Shown here piece by piece: positions 1-5,928 of a stretch of DNA of 6,467 bases (positions within the stretch are counted from its first letter, which is position 1; each line of letters opens with the position of its first letter). The DNA lies in the NCBI GenBank assembly GCA_028683635.1, contig JAQUHL010000122.1, forward strand, positions 1-6,467. The letters are read 5' to 3'. The position numbers and the translations under genes were made by a program. The notes below the pieces were generated by a model. That model saw only the letters and a program-made list of their open reading frames with translations, had not been told where the DNA came from and searched no databases. Source of the stretch: Candidatus Cloacimonadota bacterium. GTDB taxonomy: Bacteria; Cloacimonadota; Cloacimonadia; Cloacimonadales; Cloacimonadaceae.

Positions 1-267
1 TACCTGAGCAATGTCCGGCTGCTTCTTTGCCTGGATGGAAGCCATAAGCTTCTGGGAAAGGGCATTGTAGCTGCTGATGGGGTTGGCGATTATCTCGATA
101 TCGGGATGGGTTTTATTGAAATCATGAATCATCTGGGTGAGGACATCGCCGATGGGACCACTCAGTCCATGCCAGAAGGTAACTTTGGTCTTGGTAGATC
201 TCATCACTTTTCCACATGCTCCCAGGAGAAAAGTAAGGCACACAATTAGGATCATTATCCTGCGCAT
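1..267 (-). CDS. ABC transporter extracellular solute-binding lipoprotein (family 1, sugar type), N-terminal part
   Basis: This open frame runs off the left edge, so only the first 89 residues are visible. I translated it by hand. It begins MRRIMILIVCLTFLLGACGK, a short basic start, a hydrophobic stretch and a lipobox LLGAC with the lipidated cysteine at residue 18; the protein should be anchored outside the cytoplasmic membrane. After the signal comes VTFWHGLSGP at about 29-38, then FNKTHPDIEI and a YNALSQKLMASIQ segment, ending in QPDIAQV. These are hallmarks of the N-terminal lobe of UgpB/MalE-like solute-binding proteins for sugars or glycerol-3-phosphate. The ATG at 265-267 is preceded on the minus strand by AAGGGA (275-280) with a 7-base gap. 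A second Met at residue 5 is less well placed. The substrate cannot be told from this part, and permease genes would be expected further left. It is divergent from the flavin reductase gene. Confidence 0.88.
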   Translation of the reverse strand, partial: MRRIMILIVCLTFLLGACGKVMRSTKTKVTFWHGLSGPIGDVLTQMIHDFNKTHPDIEIIANPISSYNALSQKLMASIQAKKQPDIAQV

Positions 268-362
268 ATCAACATCCCTTATCTTAGAGTGTTTGTCTTG
301 AGAGTCAAGGAAAATCAGGCTGTCAAAGTAGTCAATACCTTTGTGCCGGAGTGGAGATTTGG

Positions 363-389
363 TTCAATGATAATTCTAATACCATTGAA
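363..389. repeat. Small inverted repeat TTCAATG / CATTGAA, possible operator
   Basis: TTCAATG at 363-369 is matched by its exact reverse complement CATTGAA at 383-389 with a 13-base spacer. The right arm lies inside repeat copy A and the left arm just outside it. A 7-base match at this spacing in an AT-rich gap could occur by chance. It could be a binding site for a dimeric repressor of one of the divergent genes, but nothing beyond the symmetry supports that. Confidence 0.25.
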
Positions 390-512
390 TAATGGGTTTT
401 GGGGCGAGGCCTACTCCTTTTAGGGTGGTGGGCGAAAATGATTTACAAAGCTAAGCCTCACAACCAGCATATTTGGAAGTCTGTTTTTCGATAAATCGGG
501 ATGCGCATCGGT
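381..512 (+). repeat. Dispersed direct repeat, copy A (about 132 bases)
   Basis: Begins ACCATTGAATAATGGG and ends GATGCGCATCGGT. It aligns by hand to 2255-2387 with about 14 mismatches and 3 single-base gaps, about 87% identity. The longest exact block is 32 bases (453-484 here, 2328-2359 in the other copy). Similarity stops abruptly at ACCATT on the left and fades after CGGT on the right, which gives clear ends. Both copies contain CCATT-4 bases-AATGG, a possible small hairpin. No open frame is conserved between copies, so this looks like a noncoding element. It overlaps the false TTG-initiated extension of the flavin reductase frame. Confidence 0.9.
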
Positions 513-553
513 CTTATTCTGAATATACTATCTTATATGAATTAGACGGTTTT

Positions 554-559
554 GGAGAG
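554..559 (+). promoter_or_regulatory. Ribosome binding site GGAGAG that fixes the flavin reductase start
   Basis: GGAGAG stands 6 bases before the ATG at 566-568. The frame could be extended upstream to a TTG at 473, but that extension has no binding site of its own and runs through the noncoding repeat, so this site decides the start. Confidence 0.75.
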
Positions 560-565
560 AAAAAC

Positions 566-1045
566 ATGATCAAACAGCTTGATATCTCGGAAGTGTATTC
601 CAAAGTTCATTTGCCTGCCAAAGTGGTGATGGCAGTGACCAGAAAGCCCGATGGACAATTTAACCTCATTACCCTCGAGTGGTTTATGAGGACGTCCATC
701 CAGCCACCGATGTTTGCCATCTCTGTAGGGCATACCCGCTATTCACATGACTGTCTTGAGGACTATCGCTATTTTAACCTGGTCTTTCCCTCGATCCAGC
801 AGAAAGAGTTGCTCAGCCTCTGTGGGACAAATTCCGGCAGGGATATCGATAAATTCACGGCCGGTGGAGTTGAATTCCTGCCAGGTAAGCTGGCAAAGCT
901 ACCTGTGCTCAAGGAAGCAGCAGCCTGTCTGGAGTGTGAGGTTGTGACCCAGGTGAAAAGTGGAGACCATACCATCTACGTCGGGCAGGTGTATTACTCC
1001 TGGCGTAACGACGATAAACAGCTCTATTACTACCCTCAAAAATAA
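566..1045 (+). CDS. Flavin reductase-like FMN-binding split-barrel protein
   Basis: The product is 159 residues from the ATG at 566. It resembles the flavin reductase-like domain family (Pfam Flavin_Reduct type), small dimeric cytoplasmic FMN-binding proteins that pass electrons from NAD(P)H to free or bound flavin. Recognisable blocks are PAKVVMAVTRKPDG near 17-30, LITLEWFMRTSIQPPMFAISVG near 34-55 (strands around the flavin phosphate site), CGTNSGRDIDKF near 86-97, a CLECEVV strand near 121-127 and GDHTIYVGQV near 133-142. The last is the GDH-type motif common in the family. Length matches single-domain members. The start follows GGAGAG with a 6-base gap. The gene stands alone, convergent with the carbamoyltransferase and sharing its terminator, so its electron partner is unknown. 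A role in flavin or iron reduction or oxygen defence is possible but inferred. Confidence 0.88.
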   Translation: MIKQLDISEVYSKVHLPAKVVMAVTRKPDGQFNLITLEWFMRTSIQPPMFAISVGHTRYSHDCLEDYRYFNLVFPSIQQKELLSLCGTNSGRDIDKFTAGGVEFLPGKLAKLPVLKEAAACLECEVVTQVKSGDHTIYVGQVYYSWRNDDKQLYYYPQK

Positions 1046-1046
1046 A

Positions 1047-1068
1047 GCAGGGATGGCGACATCCCTGC
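1047..1068. terminator. Bidirectional intrinsic terminator between convergent genes
   Basis: GCAGGGATG (1047-1055) pairs perfectly with CATCCCTGC (1060-1068) around a GCGA tetraloop, giving a 9-bp GC-rich stem. It starts 2 bases after the flavin reductase stop and lies 24 bases beyond the carbamoyltransferase stop. On the minus strand it is followed by TTTATTTTTG, a good U-tract. On the plus strand the following bases (CTGATAAGTTTATCTTT) are only moderately T-rich, so termination is probably stronger for the carbamoyltransferase transcript. Confidence 0.85.
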
Positions 1069-1092
1069 CTGATAAGTTTATCTTTAGCCTGA

Positions 1093-2094
1093 TTAGCTGC
1101 CCAGAGTGGCAACCATAATGGCTTTGATCGTGTGCATGCGGTTTTCGGCTTCATCAAAGACCACGGATTGAGTGCTTTCGAAGATTTCATCCGTAACTTC
1201 CATGGCGGTAAGACCGTATTTCTTGTGGATTTCTTTGCCGATAGTGGTCTTCAGATCGTGGAAAGCTGGAAGGCAATGCATGAATAGGGTGGTGGATTTT
1301 CCTGTGGCCTGCATCATTTCCTTGTTTACCTGGTAAGGCTTAAGCTGCTTGATCCGGGATTCCCACACGCTGTCCGGCTCGCCCATCGAGACCCAAACGT
1401 CAGTGTAGATCACGTCTGCATCCTTGACACCTTTTTTCACGTTGTCTGTAAGGGTGATTTTTGCGCCTGTTACTTTGGCGACAGCTTTGCATTTATCCAA
1501 AAGGGCTTTGGCAGGGAAGAGCTCTTTGGGGCTCACCATCCTGAAATCCATGCCGGTCTTCACTGCTCCGATCATCAGGGCATTGGCAACGTTGTTTCTT
1601 CCATCACCTGCATAAACGAAAACCATCTGATTCAGGGGTTTCTTCAGATGTTCCATGGCAGTGAGAAAATCCGCCAGCACCTGGGTGGGATGATCTTCAT
1701 TGGTCAGCCCGTTCCACACAGGAACGCCGGCATACTTGGCCAGTTCTTCCACAATCTCCTGTCCATGGCCACGATACTCGATGCCATCGTACATTCTGCC
1801 CAGCACTCTCGCCGTATCGGCAATGGATTCTTTCTTACCCATTTGAGACCCGGTAGGACCAAGATAGGTTACGTGTGCTCCCTGGTCGAGGGCTGCAACC
1901 TCAAAGGCACAACGGGTGCGGGTGCTATCCTTTTCAAAGATCAGAGCGATGTTCTTGCCTTTCAGGCGGGCTTGCTCACATCCCGTGTATTTTGCCTTCT
2001 TAAGATCTGCGGAAAGCTCCAACAGAAAGTTAATCTCCTGAGGGGTGAAATCCATCAGGGTCAGGAAGTTACGGTTTCTTAGGTTAAACGCCAT
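1093..2094 (-). CDS. argF: Ornithine carbamoyltransferase
   Basis: The product is 333 residues. It transfers the carbamoyl group from carbamoyl phosphate to ornithine to make citrulline in arginine synthesis, or runs in reverse in the arginine deiminase pathway. The carbamoyl phosphate loop STRTR is at 57-61, HPTQ at 135-138, the ornithine-binding DVWVSMGEP around 232-240 (SMG 236-238) and the catalytic HCLPA at 273-277; all key residues are present. The ATG follows GAGGAG (minus strand, 2102-2107) with about 7 bases between. Length and the GKKESIADTARVLGRMYD and MEVTDEIFES blocks resemble the long E. coli ArgI/ArcB-like form rather than the shorter (about 305 residue) anabolic form, so arcB is a possible alternative name. 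No other arginine gene is in the window, so direction of use is undecided. A TATAAG on the minus strand (2155-2160) could be its -10 box, with no clear -35. Confidence 0.97.
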   Translation of the reverse strand: MAFNLRNRNFLTLMDFTPQEINFLLELSADLKKAKYTGCEQARLKGKNIALIFEKDSTRTRCAFEVAALDQGAHVTYLGPTGSQMGKKESIADTARVLGRMYDGIEYRGHGQEIVEELAKYAGVPVWNGLTNEDHPTQVLADFLTAMEHLKKPLNQMVFVYAGDGRNNVANALMIGAVKTGMDFRMVSPKELFPAKALLDKCKAVAKVTGAKITLTDNVKKGVKDADVIYTDVWVSMGEPDSVWESRIKQLKPYQVNKEMMQATGKSTTLFMHCLPAFHDLKTTIGKEIHKKYGLTAMEVTDEIFESTQSVVFDEAENRMHTIKAIMVATLGS

Positions 2095-2254
2095 TTCTTT
2101 TCTCCTCTTGATTTATCTATTTTTGTGTACTTACTAAGACTTAAGAAATCCAAACTTATAAAGGCGGTATTTTGGGCAAGGACTTTTCCCGCTACGTAAG
2201 CAGAAGCCTCTGATAAAGCGCTCTTTACCTTGTCCCTGGTAAGAACTTTGGAGG

Positions 2255-2387
2255 ACCATTAAATAATGGGTTGCAGGGCGAAGCCCTACTCCTTTTGGGT
2301 GGTGGGCGGGAATAGATTTTCAAAAACAAGCCTCACAACCAGCATATTTGGAAGTCTGTCTTTTGATAAATCGGGATGCGCAACGGT
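2255..2387 (+). repeat. Dispersed direct repeat, copy B (about 133 bases)
   Basis: Second copy of the element at 381-512, in the same orientation, starting ACCATTAAATAATGGG and ending GATGCGCAACGGT. Besides the CCATT/AATGG hairpin it contains AGGGC-GAA-GCCCT (about 2274-2287), a 5-bp hairpin that is weaker in copy A because of base changes. It ends 118 bases before the glycyl radical enzyme start and 40 bases before that operon's candidate promoter. Confidence 0.9.
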
Positions 2388-2426
2388 TTTTTGGATGTGG
2401 CTTTGCTTATGGCTCTCAAAAATTGC

Positions 2427-2456
2427 TTGACTCCTGAAGCAGAAAGTTTCTATGGT
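2427..2456 (+). promoter_or_regulatory. Candidate sigma-70-type promoter of the glycyl radical operon
   Basis: TTGACT (2427-2432, 5 of 6 to consensus) and TATGGT (2451-2456, 4 of 6) are separated by 18 bases. Transcription would begin near 2463 and leave a leader of about 43 bases that holds the AAGGAG ribosome site. The placement is sensible, but the match is by eye and the organism's promoter consensus is unknown. Confidence 0.4.
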
Positions 2457-2505
2457 AAAAAAAGGTCCCACTCAGGATCATTGCTTAACATCAAGGAGAT
2501 GAATT

Positions 2506-5001
2506 ATGGAACGTAAAGCCGATTTTATCCGCCGGGAAGTTCAGGCCCAACCCTCTACCCAGAGAATTTCTCAGCTTCGCCAGGCATATCTCAGTTCCCC
2601 TCTTCATATCGATTTGGAATACATTGATTTATACACAACTGCCCATCAAGCAAGTGATGGATTCAATCCTCTGGAACGCCGGGCTTTCTGCCATGCTCAC
2701 GCTCTAGAAAATCTATCCCCCCAGATCCGGGAAGGCGAACTGCTGGTGGGTGCTAAAACACGTTTTGTTCGGGGAGCGATCCCGTATCTGAACTATGCCT
2801 GTCAGTTTGTGATCCGGGAGCTCAACCGGGAAGCCCAGGAAGCCCAGGATAAATTCACCGATATCGGTACCGGTGGAGGGATCGATCTCAGCGCTCAGCT
2901 TGCTAAAGCCGGTAAATATGAGATGTTCGGCAAAAAGTTTCTGATCTCCAGGAGCGATAAAGAAAAGCTCAATGAGCTTGCCTATTACTGGCAGGGACGC
3001 TGTATGCAGGATGAAAGCGACAGGGTCTGGAAAGAATCCTTTCCCCAGGCTGAGTTTATTGAAAACGGCTGGCAGATGGGGCTTTATACGGCTCCTCACG
3101 ATCCAGCTCCAGAGGGCAGGTTCGTATTGGATTTTGAGACGGCACTCTCCGAAGGTCTCCTGGGAGTGATTGCCCGGGCGCAAAAGCAAATTGAGCTTCT
3201 GGAGATTACAGATTTTGCTTCCTCGGAAAAGCTCTATTTCTACCGGGCAGGAATCAGGGTGCTGGAAGCAGCCATCAATTGGGCCAGGAACCATGCCAAA
3301 CAGGCCAAAAAGCTTGCTAAAAAGGAGCAGGACACTTTTCGTAAAGCGGAACTCCTCAACATTGCCGAAATCTGTGGAAGAGTCCCGGCTCATGCACCCC
3401 AAAGCTTCCGTGAGGCAATGCAGGCCTGGTGGTTCATTTATCTCGCAGGTCACCTGGAAGGAGCTCATCTGGGATATTCACCAGGACGCTTCGACCGTTA
3501 TATGTATCCCTATTTCAAGAAAGATATCGAGGCAGGGAAGATTACACGGGATGAAGCTCTGGAACTGCTGGAAGCCCTCCGGATCAAGCTCACCGAAATT
3601 GAATATATGGCGTCCTTCTCCTGGGAAGGACTGGGCTCCGGAAATCTTTACCAAAATATGATCCTGGGTGGCATGGACGAGAATGGCCATCCTGCCGATA
3701 ATGAGCTTTCCATCCTGGTGCTGCAATCTGCGATCAATTGCCAGACCACTCAACCCACTCTTTCCATTTGGTATGATGACAGAGCCAGCGATGCTTTCCT
3801 GATGAAGGCTATTGACTGCGTCAAAACCGGGGTAGGGTTCCCGGCCTTCTTCAATACCAAAATCTACCTTCAGCATGAGTTGGAAAAGAGCAAGCTGCCC
3901 CTGGCCACCATCCGCAAATATGCTGCCATGGGAGGATGCACGGAACCCACCCTGGAAGGAATGAGCTATGGCATCGTCCAGGCAGGATTCATTAACCATG
4001 CCAAGGTCTTTGAGCTTGCCATGAATGGAGGCAAGGATCCCTGCTCTGGGATTGAGCTGCATCCTTGTGAGCTGCCCCAAAACCCTGCCCAACTGAAAGA
4101 AAACTATCTTTATCTCCTGCAGCTTAGCATTCGCTATTGGCAACGCTATTGGAACTATGTGATGGCAGCACACCGCAATAGCTGCAACCTGATCTATTGC
4201 TCGATGCTGGTAAGAGATTGCATCGGACACGGAAAATCTCTGGATGACGGAGGAGCGATCATAAATGGCTCTCCCACCACCCTCAGCAGCGGAATGGTGA
4301 ACGTCGTGAACAGTTTTGCAGCTGTGAATGAACTCATCGATACAAAGGCAATCTCCGGTCTCGAAGAATTGAGACGTGCCTTAAAGGATAACTGGGAAGG
4401 ATATTCCGGGCTGCACAAAAAGGCTCTCGCTGCTCCCAAATGGGGAAACAACGACTCCCGGGCAGACCTGTTCTATGAGGAGTTCTTCAATAAATATTGC
4501 GATTTCGTGGCAGAACAAAAGAACTATCTTGGCGAGCCTTACGATCCATCCATGCTGGCGATCAGCACTCATGCACCATTTGGCAAAGCCTGCGGAGCCA
4601 CCCCTGATGGCAGGATAGCCCATCAGACTCTGGCCGATGGAGTTACCTCACCATTCCCGGGAACTGATGTATCCGGTCCCACCGCTGTCTTGCTATCAGC
4701 AGGAAAGATTGACCACACCAGGATTCGGGGTGGATTGCACAATATGAAGTTCCTGCCTTCCAGTATCCAGGGTGCATCGGGATCCCGCAAACTGCTCTCG
4801 CTGATCAAGACCTATTTTGATACTCTCGGATTCCAGATTCAATTCAATGTAGTAGATAGCAGGATGCTGAGATCAGCACAGGAAAAACCGGAAGAATACA
4901 GAGACCTGATCGTCCGTGTGGCGGGATTCTCAGCTTTCTTTGTGGAACTGGGTAAATCCATGCAGGATGAGATTATTGCCAGGACAGAACATCGCCTGTG
5001 A
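2506..5001 (+). CDS. Glycyl radical enzyme of the non-PFL (Cys-x-Glu) type, arylacetate decarboxylase-like, substrate unknown
   Basis: The product is 831 residues, full length for the glycyl radical superfamily. The C-terminal glycyl loop RVAGFSAFF (804-812) holds radical Gly807 and is followed by QDEIIARTEH. The active-site loop MGGCTEP places thiyl Cys478 and general-base candidate Glu480; true pyruvate formate-lyase has adjacent cysteines instead. A GYSPGRFDRYMYPYF block lies at about 323-337. In the N-terminal half, KTRFVRG (84-90), DIGTGGG (119-125) and LYFYRAGI (243-250), plus FNVVDS (780-785), resemble my memory of 4-hydroxyphenylacetate decarboxylase. That enzyme's Glu in NVETCG appears to be Leu593 here, and no small subunit gene is adjacent, so p-cresol formation is unlikely. 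Other decarboxylations, eliminations or fumarate additions remain possible. The ATG follows AAGGAG by 7 bases. No microcompartment targeting extension is seen. It is cytoplasmic, and its TGA overlaps the activase start. Confidence 0.93.
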   Translation: MERKADFIRREVQAQPSTQRISQLRQAYLSSPLHIDLEYIDLYTTAHQASDGFNPLERRAFCHAHALENLSPQIREGELLVGAKTRFVRGAIPYLNYACQFVIRELNREAQEAQDKFTDIGTGGGIDLSAQLAKAGKYEMFGKKFLISRSDKEKLNELAYYWQGRCMQDESDRVWKESFPQAEFIENGWQMGLYTAPHDPAPEGRFVLDFETALSEGLLGVIARAQKQIELLEITDFASSEKLYFYRAGIRVLEAAINWARNHAKQAKKLAKKEQDTFRKAELLNIAEICGRVPAHAPQSFREAMQAWWFIYLAGHLEGAHLGYSPGRFDRYMYPYFKKDIEAGKITRDEALELLEALRIKLTEIEYMASFSWEGLGSGNLYQNMILGGMDENGHPADNELSILVLQSAINCQTTQPTLSIWYDDRASDAFLMKAIDCVKTGVGFPAFFNTKIYLQHELEKSKLPLATIRKYAAMGGCTEPTLEGMSYGIVQAGFINHAKVFELAMNGGKDPCSGIELHPCELPQNPAQLKENYLYLLQLSIRYWQRYWNYVMAAHRNSCNLIYCSMLVRDCIGHGKSLDDGGAIINGSPTTLSSGMVNVVNSFAAVNELIDTKAISGLEELRRALKDNWEGYSGLHKKALAAPKWGNNDSRADLFYEEFFNKYCDFVAEQKNYLGEPYDPSMLAISTHAPFGKACGATPDGRIAHQTLADGVTSPFPGTDVSGPTAVLLSAGKIDHTRIRGGLHNMKFLPSSIQGASGSRKLLSLIKTYFDTLGFQIQFNVVDSRMLRSAQEKPEEYRDLIVRVAGFSAFFVELGKSMQDEIIARTEHRL

Positions 5002-5909
5002 GGGGGATGCTTTTTGATATTTCGGATTTTGCTACCCAGGATGGGCCTGGCATCCGAACTGTGCTCTTTTTCAAGGGTTGTCCCTTAGCTTGCCAGTGGT
5101 GTTCAAATCCCGAAAGCCAGGCCTTTTTCCCTGAACCTCTGTATCACAGCGAACTTTGCATCAAATGTGAAGCTTGCAAAGAGGCCTGTCCCAGCAAGGC
5201 GATATCCTTTGATGGCGAGTACCGGATAGACAGATCCAAGTGTGCCCACTGTAGCAGCCATGAGTGTGTTTCGGCTTGCAAAACAAGTGCTTTGGTGCTC
5301 GCCGGAAAAGAGTGGAGTGTGGAGGATGTGATGGCCAGGCTCCTCCCTCAACGAGGCTTTTATCAGAACTCCGGTGGAGGAATTACCTTTTCCGGAGGTG
5401 AACCTCTCGCCCAAGCGGGTTTTGCCTTTGCCCTGGCAAGAGAGATCAGAGATGCAGGCTTCACTCTGGGATTGGAAACCTGTGGGTGCTTTCCTCCTGA
5501 TCTTGATCCGGAAGGGCTTCGTCTGATCGATTTTGTCTATTTCGATATCAAGCATCTTAGCAACGAAGGCTACATCCAATATACATCACGGCCGATTTAT
5601 CCCATCCTGGCAAATTTATCCAGGCTTTGCGACTGTCTGGGCGCAGAGAAGATCACGCTCAGCCTGCCCCTTATTCCGGGAGTAAATGCCACATCGGCTT
5701 TCATCGATTGGGTTGCCAATCTTGCTCAAAGTAACGGTATTACCAAAATTCGCATCCTGCCTTATCATGAATATGGCAGAGCCAAGTATCCCTGCCTGGG
5801 GAAAACTTATGCCCTTAGCGAGGTTCCCCACTTATCTGACCAGGAACTCAGCTCCTTTGCCGAAGCCTTGCATGGCAGGTCTCTGACTTGTGAGGTATTA
5901 GGCATCTGA
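4998..5909 (+). CDS. Glycyl radical enzyme activating protein (radical SAM activase with two-cluster ferredoxin insert)
   Basis: The product is 303 residues. It should cleave S-adenosylmethionine reductively and abstract hydrogen from Gly807 of the enzyme encoded just upstream. Near the N-terminus, DGPGIRTVLFFKGC leads into the CX3CX2C radical SAM motif at Cys28, Cys32 and Cys35. An insert follows with two four-cysteine sets, 54/57/60/64 (then Pro) and 82/85/90/94, the bacterial ferredoxin pattern for two extra [4Fe-4S] clusters. This is typical of activases for non-PFL glycyl radical enzymes; the pyruvate formate-lyase activase is shorter and lacks it. GGGITFSGGEP (126-136) is the SAM-binding motif, and DIKH is at 183-186. 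The GTG start at 4998 shares GTGA with the upstream TGA, implying translational coupling. An ATG at 5007 would have its purine tract too close. The partner is clear from context. Confidence 0.95.
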   Translation: MRGMLFDISDFATQDGPGIRTVLFFKGCPLACQWCSNPESQAFFPEPLYHSELCIKCEACKEACPSKAISFDGEYRIDRSKCAHCSSHECVSACKTSALVLAGKEWSVEDVMARLLPQRGFYQNSGGGITFSGGEPLAQAGFAFALAREIRDAGFTLGLETCGCFPPDLDPEGLRLIDFVYFDIKHLSNEGYIQYTSRPIYPILANLSRLCDCLGAEKITLSLPLIPGVNATSAFIDWVANLAQSNGITKIRILPYHEYGRAKYPCLGKTYALSEVPHLSDQELSSFAEALHGRSLTCEVLGI

Positions 5910-5928
5910 ACTATATCGAGGTGCCAAA

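Larger units (their letters stand above)
268..565. other. Intergenic region between divergent genes, holding repeat copy A
   Basis: This is 298 bases without a convincing gene. It must hold the start signals of the minus-strand lipoprotein gene and the plus-strand flavin reductase gene. Positions 381-512 are one copy of a direct repeat described separately. A perfect TTGACA lies on the minus strand at 321-326, but no good -10 box follows at 17 bases. A TATACT (524-529) on the plus strand could be a -10 box for the flavin reductase, without a matching -35. No tRNA or other known RNA gene was recognised. Confidence 0.7.
2095..2505. other. Intergenic region between divergent genes, holding repeat copy B
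   Basis: This 411-base stretch has no credible gene. It separates the minus-strand carbamoyltransferase from the plus-strand glycyl radical operon and must hold both promoters. Near the left end is the carbamoyltransferase ribosome site. The middle (about 2160-2254) has only weak symmetry, such as TTACC/GGTAA around 2225-2242. Positions 2255-2387 are repeat copy B. The right part holds a candidate promoter and a strong ribosome site (AAGGAG, 2493-2498) for the operon. A 61-codon minus-strand frame at 2286-2471 looks like chance. Confidence 0.75.

Noticed and set aside
281..326. Minus-strand promoter for the solute-binding lipoprotein (TTGACA at 321-326, or TTGACT at 303-308 with TAAGAT at 281-286)
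   Set aside because: The perfect -35 lacks an acceptable -10 at 17 bases. The second pair would start transcription inside the ribosome binding site. Neither is listed as a feature.
381..512. Integron attC site or CRISPR unit as an explanation of the repeat
   Set aside because: There is no clear pair of complementary GTTRRRY/RYYYAAC ends, no short regularly spaced repeats, and no integrase or cas gene in the window.
524..529. TATACT as -10 box for the flavin reductase
   Set aside because: Five of six bases match, but no -35-like hexamer is found 16-18 bases upstream, so it is too weak to call alone.
473..565. TTG-initiated 31-codon N-terminal extension of the flavin reductase
   Set aside because: It has no ribosome site, runs through the noncoding repeat, adds residues unlike the family, and the ATG at 566 has GGAGAG at good spacing.
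2713..4230. Two long minus-strand frames of about 250 codons (2713-3468 and 3478-4230)
   Set aside because: Both lie wholly antisense to the well-conserved glycyl radical enzyme, show no recognisable domains and are explained by its codon composition.
2506..5001. Pyruvate formate-lyase (pflB) as the identity of the large enzyme
   Set aside because: The active site has a single Cys followed by x-Glu instead of adjacent cysteines, and the activase has the ferredoxin insert absent from PflA.
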